A DNA stretch of 30,000 nt, from positions 66,178 through 96,177 of the forward strand of contig JAHBMJ010002336.1 of the NCBI GenBank assembly GCA_018398765.1, read 5' to 3'. Made by a program: the position numbers and the translations under genes. Under the pieces are notes generated by a model. It was not told the DNA's origin. It made no database searches and saw only the letters and a program-made list of their open reading frames with translations. This document shows positions 9,473 to 19,149 of the stretch, in pieces. Numbering within the stretch: the stretch's first letter is position 1; each line of letters begins with the position of its first letter. This DNA comes from Chromera velia (Eukaryota; Sar; Chromeraceae).

Positions 9473-9695
9473 GTGGTGTTCATGTCGTTTATCTCCATCT
9501 TCTCGGTCTTGGTCGTCTACTCATGCCCTTGCGCGCGGGGCGGTGGCGTTCTTTGTACTCCTTTTGGTCTTGATGTTGCCTTCCTGTGGCTCCCGTTATC
9601 GACCTTCTTCTTTGTCTCATCTTTCCTTCTGTATGAAGACCTTTGGCACGCGACAGAGAACGGCTTGGGAAGAGGAGTCAGTCCATTCATGCAAG
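9473..9695 (+). CDS. Candidate exon of multi-pass membrane protein
   Basis: This begins after AGATTCTCCTAG (a good 3' splice site that also supplies the in-frame TAG just upstream) and ends ATG CAA G|GTAGTA in phase 1. It reads VVFMSFISIFSVLVVYSCPC, a glycine/cysteine turn, then FGLDVAFLWLPLSTFFFVSS and a polar end (LYEDLWHATENG). At least two membrane-spanning stretches are visible. The phase-1 end fits the phase-1 start of the exon at 11086. Low-complexity TTC/CTC use raises the chance that hydrophobicity is a by-product of pyrimidine bias. Confidence 0.38.
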
Positions 9696-10192
9696 GTAGT
9701 AACTCAGCTGTTCGATGTCAAGTTTGCTGCGAGTTCGCGTTTTGTACTTCTCTCTCTCTATTTTATTTGGAAGAGCTTGTTGGCTTTATGTTTTCTTGAC
9801 AGACTGTCTTCCAGTGTTTTCGCTGTCTGGCTTTGATTTGCTTATCTCTGCACCATTCACCGTTTCGTTCAATTTCGCTGAATTGATTTTTTTCTTCTTC
9901 TGTGATTTCATTTGCCTGCCGGTCGTCTTGTTCTGTTTGTCTGGCTCCCCTCCCATCCTATCTGCTCTAAAAAACATTCATTCGGGTGTGCATATGCGAG
10001 CGGACGATTCATGTGCGAATACTTTATAGAAAGCAGAGTCGGAAAAGTGAGGAACCTTTTGCTGTTTGTTGGCTTTGTTTCTTTTCTTTGGTAGAGCATT
10101 CGGGCCAGGCTTCCTCTTGTGCTTCTTCCTCTCTAACTTTTAGTTGAAAGTGAGTGTGATCACTTTTTGTCATCGAGCTCTTTTTAAGATTT

Positions 10193-10417
10193 GTGTTGGG
10201 GTCGGAGGCCCAGCACTGGCGCTATTGCTGCCATTATGTATGATGGGAACGGAGGCCCAACACCAGGGTTTTGCTGTTTCGGCGGCTTTTATTTGTGTAT
10301 GAATGAATGTATGTTTATGTTTATGTTTGTATGAAGGATGGGTACTGAGGACGGAGGCTCAGTACAGGCGACAGGGCCTATTACTGGGGACAGGGGCCTA
10401 GCCTAGGGGCCCAGCAC
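10193..10417 (+). repeat. Series of stem-loops with conserved CGGAGG loop
   Basis: Three related hairpins. 10193-10216: GTGTTGGG, loop GTCGGAGG, CCCAGCAC. 10240-10263: imperfect arm, loop AACGGAGG, CCCAACAC. 10342-10365: GTACTGAG, loop GACGGAGG, CTCAGTAC. A degenerate fourth lies at 10384-10417. Loops are nearly identical while stems co-vary (TTGGG/CCCAG, CTGAG/CTCAG), suggesting selection or copying of a structured RNA unit. It lies in the probable long intron of the + strand gene. Confidence 0.5.
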
Positions 10418-11085
10418 AGGTGTAAGGCCAATTTACCTCTTCCTTTGGAGGTCCTGGTGATATGAGTGGCCAACTTAACCACCTGGGGGACCTTTACTAT
10501 GTATGCGCATGCGACTTGGCTCGCGAGGAGCTCGTAGGGTTGGAGGCCCGTTGAATGTATACGCCCGGCAGGTCAGTGTTATCTGCTTTTGTTCATTCAT
10601 GCAGTCACTGAACCAGTATGGTGCTGCCCTAGGGAAGGCTTGTGTATGTAGGTGCGGGTGAGTAGATGAATGAGTGTGAGGATGCATGAGTGTGTGGGTG
10701 TTTTGTTTTCATTCATCCTTGTTCAGTATTTAAGGGTCACGCATTTGGTCTTTCTGTCGATGCATATGTCTTACTTTGTATCTCTTGTGCCCTTTATTTC
10801 ATTCCTTTGGTCATTCTGAATCAATTTATCCGTCCATCCCTTGTTCATTTGACCATTCGTTTGTAAGTGTTCATCTTGTCTATATTTTCTCTCTGTTTAT
10901 GTGGTTTCTTTTTTTTTTTTTTTTTTGACTTCTGCACGACTTTTGTGCTCCCTCAGTGCTTGCACGTTTCGTGGTGTTTTCTATTTCTGGTTGTTGACGT
11001 TGCTCACTCTGACTCTTGATCTCCCACTGTCGATGTCCTTGTTAAAAACGTAGTCGATGACGATTTCATCTTTCCATGTCTGCAG

Positions 11086-11232
11086 GTCTTCAGTTCCAGG
11101 CTCTTCGATCCCTGACTATATCTGCCTTCCCCACGGCGACTCCAGAAGTGAGAGTACTAGGAGCCATCCGCCGTTTCACGATCGTCAACATGAACTGTCT
11201 TCCCATGATTGGGGCTGCCAGCTCCTTCGGAG
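11086..11232 (+). CDS. Exon of + strand gene, phase 1-1
   Basis: Acceptor CATGTCTGCAG, then 147 nt without a stop, then GGA G|GTGGGT. With two bases finishing a glycine codon it reads LQFQALRSLTISAFPTATPE, VRVLGAIRRFTIVNMNCLPM, IGAASSFG. This is the most protein-like piece on the + strand: balanced composition, amphipathic beginning, hydrophobic end. Splice phase matches 9695 upstream and 11487 downstream. No family is recognised; the hydrophobic segments suggest a membrane protein. Confidence 0.55.
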
Positions 11233-11486
11233 GTGGGTGTTGCCCATTCTGTTCTTTATATTTTTTGGATGTCGTGTCAGCGTCTCACTTGGCTCTGTTA
11301 GTTTCTCTTTTATATCACAATGTGTTGCTTTTGTTTTGTCTTCCCCCTCCTGCGCCATGATTTTCTCTTTCTGATCTGTGTTCTTTCTTTGACTGCTGAG
11401 TTTCCCTTCTTGCTCTATAAGAATAGCGGCTTCCTTTTTCTTAGTTTGCATGCTCTGCCTCAAATTACCGAATGAATGCAGGGCAG

Positions 11487-11537
11487 TCGCAGTCTCAAAC
11501 TTCGATCCACCACTATTCAATTGGGCATCTTTCATAG
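11487..11537 (+). CDS. Short exon of + strand gene, phase 1-1
   Basis: After ATGCAGGGCAG, 51 nt read AVSNFDPPLFNWASFI following a split valine codon, ending ATA G|GTAAAG. An alternative acceptor (TCGCAG, six bases further) keeps the same frame. It is flanked by pyrimidine-rich introns. Phase is compatible with the exons at 11086-11232 and 11829-11972. Confidence 0.45.
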   Translation, partial: SQSQTSIHHYSIGHLS

Positions 11538-11828
11538 GTAAAGGAGTGTTACACTTTCTGTCTTTGAAATATTCTCTCTCCTTTCGACCACTTCTCTCAC
11601 TTTGTGAACGGATTTGTTTTTTCATCACAAGTCTGTCTAGTCTTGAAGAACGCATACATTTCAAGCGTATGCAAGCCAAATAAAATGTCGTGTCTCATCA
11701 AAGAAAAGATGTAGAACTTGATCTTTCTGATTCTCTGTAATCGAACTAAAACAGTAACAACAAAAACGGGTCTCTCGTTCTTAAGTTTGTTTCCCCCCTC
11801 GTCTTTGATTAAGACAGGTGAAGGCTAG

Positions 11829-11972
11829 GTGAAGGAATGACTTTTAAGGACGGTTTTACTGTTGACAACTGCTGCCGGACGTGTTCGTGTACCATGATTT
11901 ACCTCATGTCTGCTATCTATCATTGCATGTGTGACCATACTGTGACCGAAGAAATGAAGAGTTCCACCCTTC
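11829..11972 (+). CDS. Cys-rich exon of + strand gene, phase 1-1
   Basis: 144 nt between GAAGGCTAG and CTT C|GTGAGT. It reads EGMTFKDGFTVDNCCRTCSC, then TMIYLMSAIYHCMCDHTVTE and EMKSSTL. It has seven cysteines and one hydrophobic segment. Both borders are phase 1, as in the two preceding exons. Downstream (11973-12243) is pyrimidine-rich and no further exon was identified before the orphan gag. Confidence 0.42.
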
Positions 11973-12243
11973 GTGAGTTCCGATCGATTTGTATGACTGC
12001 TTTTGTTCAGTGCTTCTTATTGTTATTTTTCTGCCTTTTTTTTTTCCTTTCTCATCTGAGTTTGTCTCCCCCTTTTCTTTTTCTCTCAGTGATCTTGAGT
12101 ATTCCTTGCTCTTTCTGGCCTTTCGTCTATATTTTTTTTTATCTCTATGCTAGGGTCTGTTTCTTCTGAGACTGAAAGACGTGACTCGATTTTCTTTGAA
12201 GTCTCTTTTTAGTCTTCTAGATACTGGTCTAGCATGTTCTTTG

Positions 12244-13566
12244 TTACCACAATCTAGTGCCATAATATGCATATTCACAGTCTGGTGGTAGAGTGCACCT
12301 GTCACCTACGTGAGGGGCCGAACCTCCACATCTCGTGTAAGTGGCTTGTGTGGACACTGCTGCAGATGCTTGCTGAAGGACCAAGTTGATCAACAAGGAG
12401 ATGTGTCATCCTGTGAAGGGTACGGGCTCTTCCTATTGGCTCTCGGTGACTCTGTCCCCTTTTATCTAATTCATTTTGGCTTTTGTTCCTTCGACTGCCA
12501 TAATGTTTTTGGGTCTTTCAGTTGTCCCACTGTTGTGTGAAATTAGTAACTGTTCTGTTGCCTTCACTAATTCATCGAATGAGTTGTATTGCTTTTGTAT
12601 GAGAATAGAGTTTGCGATTCTGTCGAACAGTCTGCTCCAGAATTTTTTGATCAGTCTTTCATCCTCAATCGACAAATTTGCCTGTCGGCAAAGGGAAGTG
12701 TACCTATCTGTGTACTCCTGAATTGTCTCTCCTTTTCTTTGCTGCAGGTTGTCTAAGCTGTCTTCTACCTTCTCTACATGTGGTTCCTTGAGTCCAAACT
12801 TCGAGAAAAATGCGTCTTTCAGGTCAGTGATGGTCTGTATTTTGTTCATTTTCTCATCGGATATGTTTATAAAATAGTCGAGTACATTTCCTTTCAGTAA
12901 TTTTCGGAAATAGAACAGGACTTGGGTGATGTTCCATTGGAAGGCAGTGGTATCCATCTCGAAAGCTCTCCAAAAATTCCGTACGTGTTTTCTTTTTCCT
13001 GAACATGCATTGATGTCTGCTTTAATTGGAGGGTTAAAGAAGTGGTTTGGGGTTGGCAGTAGTGGAGGAATCGGTAGCAGAGCAGCTCTTTGTGCGAAAG
13101 AGGGAAGGTGTGAGGGTACCATAGCTGAGCTGTCTGCTGTCGTTTCCTTTACAGGTAGTTTATCCATGTTAAGCACCAATTTAAATTCTCTTTCTTTTGT
13201 TGGTTTGAATGTGACTCCCTCTTTTGCTAATGCCTTCAGGACAGACGAATCTCATTTCTGTACTTGTATGGAACTGGCTGATAACTTCTTCTGCGCTTTA
13301 TCGGTCTGTTGATCTGTCATTTCTTTATCTGATTCTCCTTCACTCTTTTCTCTATTTCTTTTCTTCTTATTACTTTCCTTCCCTTTCTCATTCTCTTATA
13401 TTTTGTTTTCTTTTATTTGTTTGTCTTGGCTTTCCACTTCCTTTTCTGTTTCCTTTTCCTTATTGTTTCAATTTTTATTATTCGAAGATTTCCCCTTTTC
13501 CTTCTTTTTCAGTGGCTACTTAATTACTTTCTTGGGTTTTTCAGCAAGCTGAAGAGACGCGTCCAT
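12244..13566 (-). pseudogene. Orphan LTR-retrotransposon gag with seven in-frame stops
   Basis: Minus-strand ATG at 13564-13566 (MDASLQLAEKP) opens a single frame of 441 codons ending in TAA (12244-12246). Stops interrupt it at 13516, 13468, 13396, 13252, 12466, 12433 and 12406; there is no frameshift. The N-terminal third is Lys/Glu-rich. The central part matches the retrotransposon gag (Ty3/Gypsy-type) family: a FWRAFEMDTTAFQWN-like region, then LQQRKGETIQEYTDRYTSLC and LFDRIANSILIQKQ. Near the end RCGGSAPHVGDRC (12295-12330) looks like a decayed CCHC knuckle lacking its second Cys. No protease or polymerase follows. It could be a pol-less non-autonomous element or a fragment. Confidence 0.72.
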
Positions 13567-13601
13567 TTCGTGGAATTCGTCAGGGTTGCTTTTCTTGTTT
13601 T

Positions 13602-13847
13602 AGGGATATAACAAGGATTGAACCCATGAAATTCTGCTTATTAGTGCTGTATGCTAACCACTAAGTCATGAAAGTAAGCGGCATACATGATCTTTTTTTG
13701 CTTAGTACTACTTTAAACTAAAACTAATTCTTTTAATTTCTATCTTCTTTTTAGCTATGCTGAGCTATGCTTAAGTAGCACATAGCATTTGCCCCTTTCT
13801 AAGATCAAGATTCTACGCTCAATTTATTTATGATCTTATTTTACAGC
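13602..13847 (-). repeat. Dispersed 250-bp repeat, copy B, next to gag start
   Basis: Gap-free relative of 3842-4087. The minus-strand 74-nt tRNA-Val-like end is at 13675-13602, with the same A box, AAC loop and B box. It ends 36 bp before the ATG of the orphan gag in the same orientation, where a 5' LTR plus leader would be expected. No convincing primer-binding site follows it, so LTR identity is unproven. Confidence 0.6.
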
Positions 13848-13859
13848 AGCTTCCACCAC

Positions 13860-13909
13860 AGGGGCATGCAAAACCCCTAAAAAATTTAAAAACCAAGTTT
13901 AAATTTTTT
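13860..13909. repeat. Two adjacent palindromes
   Basis: AGGGG/CCCCT arms (13860-13864, 13874-13878) are followed directly by a perfect 12-bp inverted repeat, AAAAAATTTAAA (13879-13890) and TTTAAATTTTTT (13898-13909), with a 7-base loop. Strong secondary-structure potential at the start of the AT-rich block. Confidence 0.65.
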
Positions 13910-14446
13910 GACTTAAAAATATGTTTTAATAGTGAAGAAGAACAGTTATTTTTGCTTGACTGATATACAAAGACCCCCCTCCCCGCTTTAGAGCCCGTTT
14001 ATATGCTACGGACACTTAAATAAATTTTTATATGACCCCTTAATTTTAGAACTTTATAACTTTAATAATGTAATTTATGATCTTAGAGTATAACCTATAG
14101 TATAACCTAGTGCAACCATAACTAGCAGATCTTATCAGACTATAGACGTGGTCGGGTTAGGGACTACAAGCTATAAACTTAACCATACATGGAATTAAAC
14201 AATTAGTCTTAGACTAGCAATCAGTATATTTATATTAGATACCTTTCTGACTTGCTTAGACTTTTTATAACTTTTTTATACATAGTATGTTTGATGAATT
14301 CACAGTTTTTCAATCTCAAACTTTCTGTTCCGAGCCTTGGCTTGCTCTAGGCCTTGCTGTTAGGCTAGGAGTCTCAGCCTTTCAAAAGGTTTTGGGAGCC
14401 CTTTCACTGCTGGTAACTTATCATACGCTGCGATTATACGCATTGA
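13910..14446. other. AT-rich gene-free stretch
   Basis: No protein-like frame is found. Sequence is AT-rich with scattered TATA and ATTTA runs; an open + frame at 14287-14493 has no recognisable features and runs into the inverted-repeat element. Confidence 0.4.
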
Positions 14447-14837
14447 TAGGAGTGGCACCCTATCAAATTGAGACAAACGGGACAAGAAAATAGTTAAAAA
14501 TTAACCATTTAGGTCTCAATTTTCATTTTTGGTACACCTCAGTTTCATGAAAAATATTTATCATACAAGTCTCAAAACTAGTACGCCTAACTCAATTTTA
14601 ATAGTTTAATGTTATCACTAACTTTGAAGCTCTTAGAGAAAAGATTTTTCATACTTTTTACCATTTACCATTTTTGGTAATCGAAAAAAAAAGAATTAGT
14701 ACATATTTTTTTTTAGTTAAAAAATATGATTTTCATATCATTTAGTACTATTTCATACCATTTAGGTCTCAATTTTGTTGTATCTAAACTAGAAGAGTTT
14801 GAAGCGTTCTAGAAGTGCCAAGCGCTTTCAAAAACTT

Positions 14838-14920
14838 TGAATTAGTAGAAGCCTCTTTAAAGAGAAGAGAGACTTAATAAAAGAACGAGTGTAAAAGCCG
14901 AAACAAACAAAGAGAAGGGC
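14838..14920 (+). repeat. 83-bp internal direct repeat, unit 1
   Basis: Matches 15088-15170 with about five changes, all transitions. Unit: TGAATTAGTAGAAGCC start, purine-rich middle, AGAAGGGC end. Confidence 0.85.
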
Positions 14921-15087
14921 AGGAAAGAGGGGCTTCACAAAAGAACGAGTGCATTGCAACTAAGATGTAAGAAGATATCAGATTTTGTACAGAAGGATGT
15001 ATGCAAAGAAACGTTAACTTCATTCCCCCTGCTCTCATTCCCCTTTCTCCCCCTCCCTCCTCTTTCTCGTCTTCCTCCTCCTCTTTC

Positions 15088-15170
15088 TGAATTAGTAGAA
15101 GCCTCTTTAAAGAGAAGAGAGACTTAACAAAAGAACGAATGCAAAAGCCAAAACAAACAAAAAGAAGGGC
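15088..15170 (+). repeat. 83-bp internal direct repeat, unit 2
   Basis: Second copy of 14838-14920, preceded by a polypyrimidine stretch (15020-15087). Confidence 0.85.
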
Positions 15171-15723
15171 CGCTACAAAGAGAAAACAAAGAGAAGGACA
15201 CTGCTGATTGATTGATTGATAATATCATACAATACGTATAAATTAAAGTATATTTATTTCAATTATTACTTATATATATACTTATAATTTCTCAAAAAAT
15301 ATGTTTGATATATTGTTTTTTTCTAGTGACACGTATCTTTTTTTACTATTTCTACATTTGTCCACTCACTAGAAGCCTAAAGAACAACTAAACCCATAAA
15401 AAAAAAAGATTACCAATTCATACAAAAAAAAAAATAGATTCACCATTTTTTTTGTATAGGAAAAAATTATGTACCAATTCTTTTTTTTTTTATTACCAAA
15501 AATGATAAATGGTAAAAAGTATAAAAAATCTTTTCTCTAAGAGCTTCAAAGTTAGTGATAACATTAAACTATTAAAATTGAGTTAGGCGCACTAGTTTTG
15601 AGACTTGTATGATAAATATTTTTCATGAAACTGAGGTGTACCAAAAATGAAAATTGAGACCTAAATGGTTAATTTTTAACCATTTTCTTGTCCCGTTTGT
15701 CTCAATTTGATAGGGCATACTCT

Positions 15724-16391
15724 AAAATTACAGCCATTACTCTCTAATTAAAACATGTGCTTTTCCAGCCAATACATAGGATAACTGTTCATATCACGAA
15801 TCATGTAACAACGGCGAGGCAAAAAGAAGAAATAAAAATGGAAATCGCATCGAATTCAAAAAGGCAAGCAGCAGCATTGTTTTTATCTTTGCTCTTACAA
15901 TAATTATGAGTACAGTGCAACAAGTACGGCGGTGGGCCATATGAATGATAGCGTATGCAACAAAGAAAAAAAACAAGATTGACTACCATAGTACTGCACA
16001 GATGCGGTCGCTTTACGATTCTATCAGCTAAATTTGTTGTTACCGAAATCAAGACTCCCTTTTCTGCATGATCCCCCAAGGCCATCGCTGCATGACTGAA
16101 GTACGAGGATCGATGTGCTTGCCTGCGTGCTTGCCGTACAAAGTTTAATCAATCGGACGACTGTCGTGCAAAGCTCGATGTTCCTGCATGCCTGACTCCT
16201 ATGTAAAATTGGATCTTGTTAAGTTAGATGTTTTTGTCACTTTTTGGTAGGCTTCAAGTTGATTGACCCGGATTTACCATCTAGCGCTATCTGACCCCCC
16301 CTAGGAGGGTAGATAAAACTGTGAATAAGGTCCTCCATACTGTGATGCTACCCCCCTCCGGGTGGGTCCCGATTGCCGCAGCACTTAACCG
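15724..16391. other. Gene-free stretch
   Basis: No supported gene. Minus-strand frames near 15794-16085 have no motif. Around 16296-16312 a short C-rich palindrome (CCCCCCTAGGAGGG) occurs. Confidence 0.3.
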
Positions 16392-16421
16392 CCCCCCCCC
16401 CCCNCCCCCCCCCCCCGGGGG
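16392..16421 (+). repeat. Poly-C/poly-G tract with ambiguous base
   Basis: Twelve C, an N at 16404, twelve C, then five G. The N marks an unresolved base; the homopolymer length is probably unreliable and this may be a join point. Confidence 0.9.
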
Positions 16422-17010
16422 CCCCTGCACATTCACCCCTATCCCCTCCTAGCTCTGCACATGTTCTCCCTATGCCAGCTATGGCATTGTTACCAGATGC
16501 TCTTCTCTCCACAGCCCTTTCACTAGGGATACCTGACATACTCACTCTACCACAACCAAATGCGTTGAAGCAAAATCCCGATAGGAACCATGTTCAGAGA
16601 AATCTAACTGTCCTCTCACCTCATCCCTCCTTCAATATTGGAACTTCATTCACCACCACACATTACCATACGAGACAGTTAGTTCAGAGTGACCCTGTGT
16701 AGAGGGGCAACCCTTCCCTGCAGCAGCCGCTCGAACAGAAAAATTGCAACACTACGCCTCTCAGCTTCTTAGAGAATATCATAAGATTCTCCGTGCACCC
16801 TCATGCGGGGAAGATGACTGTTTCCCATCAACAGCAGTTGCTCAGCTCCGCAGCATAGCGGGATCAGCACCGAAGGTTCTGCATCAATCAAAAAAAAACA
16901 TGCGGGGAATGCGGAACGATGGAGAAGCAAACAATCATGAAAGAGCGTACAGAAGAAAGATAAAGACAAACAATAAAGTAGCGAGCCAAGCTTTTGACTG
17001 GCAAATTTAG
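16410..17010 (+). pseudogene. Coding-like region, unknown protein, one probable frameshift
   Basis: The frame from about 16418 reads a proline-rich start, then MPAMALLPDALLSTALSLGI, LPQPNALKQNPDRNHVQRN and a Thr/His-rich tail to TAG at 16700-16702. Just there another + frame takes over with EGQPFPAAARTEKLQHYASQ, LLREYHKILRAPSCGEDDC, a basic segment and TAG after ASQAFDWQI (about 17010). Both halves are protein-like and abut, so a one-base shift near 16697 is likely. No family is recognised. The poly-C tract with N lies at its 5' edge, so sequence error is possible. Confidence 0.35.
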
Positions 17011-17047
17011 TAAGGGAAATGCAGCTGCGACAAAAGCGTCTACCCAC

Positions 17048-17079
17048 CCCGCTTTTCTTTCTTTCTTTTTTTCTTTTTT

Positions 17080-17115
<36 letters not shown>

Positions 17116-17119
17116 TTTT

Positions 17120-17159
<40 letters not shown>

Positions 17160-17592
17160 GCTAGGCTTTCTTGCTTTCTTTCTTGCTTTCTTGCTTTGAA
17201 ATTCTTGTTTTCTTGCTTTCTTTCTTTCTTGCTTTCTTTTTTTCTATTTTTCTTTCTTTTTTTCTTTCTTTCTTTCTTTTTTTCTTTCTTTCTTTTCTTC
17301 TTTCCTTCCTTCCTTCCTTCTTTCCTTCATTCCTTTCTTCCTTCTTTCCTTCCTTATCTTTTTTTTTTTCTTTCTTTCTTTCTTTCTTTCCTTCCTTCCT
17401 TCCTTTGTTCCTTCCTTATCTTTTCTTTCTTTCTTTCTTTCCTTCCTTCCTTCCTCCCTTCCTTCTTTATCTTTTCTTTCTTTCTTTCTTTCTTTTTGTT
17501 TTTATGTTTCTTTTGTTCCTCTCTTTCTTTTTTTCTTTCTTTTCTTATCTTTTCTTTTTTTCTTCCTTATCTTTTCTTTCTTTTCTTTCTTC

Positions 17593-17632
<40 letters not shown>

Positions 17633-17680
17633 TTGTCTTTTGTTCGATTTTTGTTTCTTCTATTTGCTTGTACCCAAAAA
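17048..17680 (+). repeat. Long CTTT/CTTC/CT pyrimidine microsatellite
   Basis: About 630 bp almost purely C and T on the + strand: (TTTC)n with interspersed (TTCC)n and a (CT)n block at 17595-17632. Apparent long Phe/Ser/Leu reading frames are by-products. Confidence 0.95.
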
Positions 17681-19149
17681 AAAAAAATCATTTGCTGATT
17701 TGTCAGTTCTTCCTTTCTTAACTTGAAGTGTTCTTCTACTAATACAGAATAGCACATATGCATATCATATTTCTAAATGTACAGACAGTGCAGAGAGAAA
17801 AGGAAAACGCTGGTACATAGGAGCAGACCTTTAGTGAGCGACTGAAAAAAGAGAACTAAGCCATATCTTATGAGAAGGAGCCAGAATGGATGGGGCCAGA
17901 AGAAATAGCATGTCATTGAGAAGAAATTAAGACCTAGACCGTAAGCTAACTATCAATCTACCAGACGTATCCCACTCCCGTTATCTTTTCGATTCTCTTC
18001 CATCCCTTCTAACTGACCGAACATTCCAGTCATATCATCGAGTACGACACACTTGAAAAGGATATTGTCAAAAAGACCGTGACCGGAACTGCAAAGACTA
18101 ATATAAAAAGGAAGAAACAAATATTCCTTCTTGATTCAAACAATGCCAGTGCTTGAATAGAAAAAGAAAGACAACAAAACAGACGTTAGATAGGTTAACA
18201 GTTTGATGACAACGGACCGTTTAACAATGGGATAAAGCAGAGAAACGGATGATTGAAAGAGAAACAGGATGGGTGACTATCGATAGATGAAAGACAGAGG
18301 GTAAAAACATGGAAACAGATCAAGGACAGCTCACTGAAGCTCTACAAAATTCAAAAAGTTTTACAGTAAACTCAAATCAGATTGACTTTTGTTTTACTGA
18401 CCCAGTACAGGTGCAAACAACGATGCCAGCTTCTTGGAGTGCCTGTGATTAAAAAAAACGAATGACACATACAAAAGGTAGACATGAAGACAAAAAGCAC
18501 AAATAAAGAAGCCTGCATGCGCAGCTTTCAGAGCGGGTGCCGCATAAATTAGAATGGAGGTTCAGACTGCTAAGGCCCTTTCTTTGACAAAGAATGTAGA
18601 CTCCACAGCAGGGAACGCGACGTGAACCGGGCAGTAGACAAAAGCTAGGACAAAACCAGTAGAAGAAAAGGTTCTATGAAGCCATATACTCTGGAATGTC
18701 TTCGAAAAGGATGGCAAAGAAGTAGCAATTGATCAGAAATCGAAAGAGGTTCGGCGTTTTTCTAGATTGCAACTGCCTTTCTGACTCCTTTAACACTTTT
18801 TTCAAGAGACAACAAGGAGAAAAACTAATACATCAGCCCCCAGGAGATGAACAGAGGAACACCAACCGTTTTCATTATATTTCTCTGGAGAATGATCGCC
18901 TTCTTGTCTCCTTTTTCCTGCCTCAAAGAGACCAGGCGCTCGTAGTCTGGATGGTCTATAACACATGCATGAGTACAAAAGTTTCTATACATCATAATAG
19001 ACATCACAAGACAGGTGAAGCAGCGCACACGAAATCTAACAGAAAGACAGACACGGGTCGACCCGATCGGCTGGATTCCATAAATCGACCCAAAAAGTCT
19101 GAGAAACACAAGAAGCACAAAGGGGGAAGTATGGTAAAAGCAGTGAAAA
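17681..19149. other. Long gene-free stretch
   Basis: Purine-rich on the + strand with many AAAGA/GAAG words; short open frames in several phases but none with protein-like composition or splice context. I see no gene here. Confidence 0.4.

Larger units (their letters stand above)
14449..15722. mobile_element. TA-flanked DNA element with about 258-bp terminal inverted repeats
   Basis: 14458-14715 and 15458-15715 are inverted copies with about four differences in the first 225 bp. Tips read GGAGTGGCACCCTATC and, inverted, GAGTATGCCCTATC, and each is bordered by TA (14447-14448, 15723-15724), as expected of the IS630/Tc1/mariner group. The interior has no transposase-like frame, so this would be a non-autonomous (MITE-like) copy. 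The interior carries an 83-bp direct repeat and an extra internal copy of CCATTTAGGTCTCAATTTT. The TA duplication is only two bases, so superfamily placement is tentative; Mutator or foldback types also have long inverted repeats. Confidence 0.7.

Noticed and set aside
17048-17680. CRISPR-like array
   Set aside because: Simple short-unit tandem repeat without unique spacers; nuclear eukaryotic context.
17019-17726. 235-residue Phe/Ser/Leu open frame
   Set aside because: Pure translation of the CTTT microsatellite; no protein-like composition.
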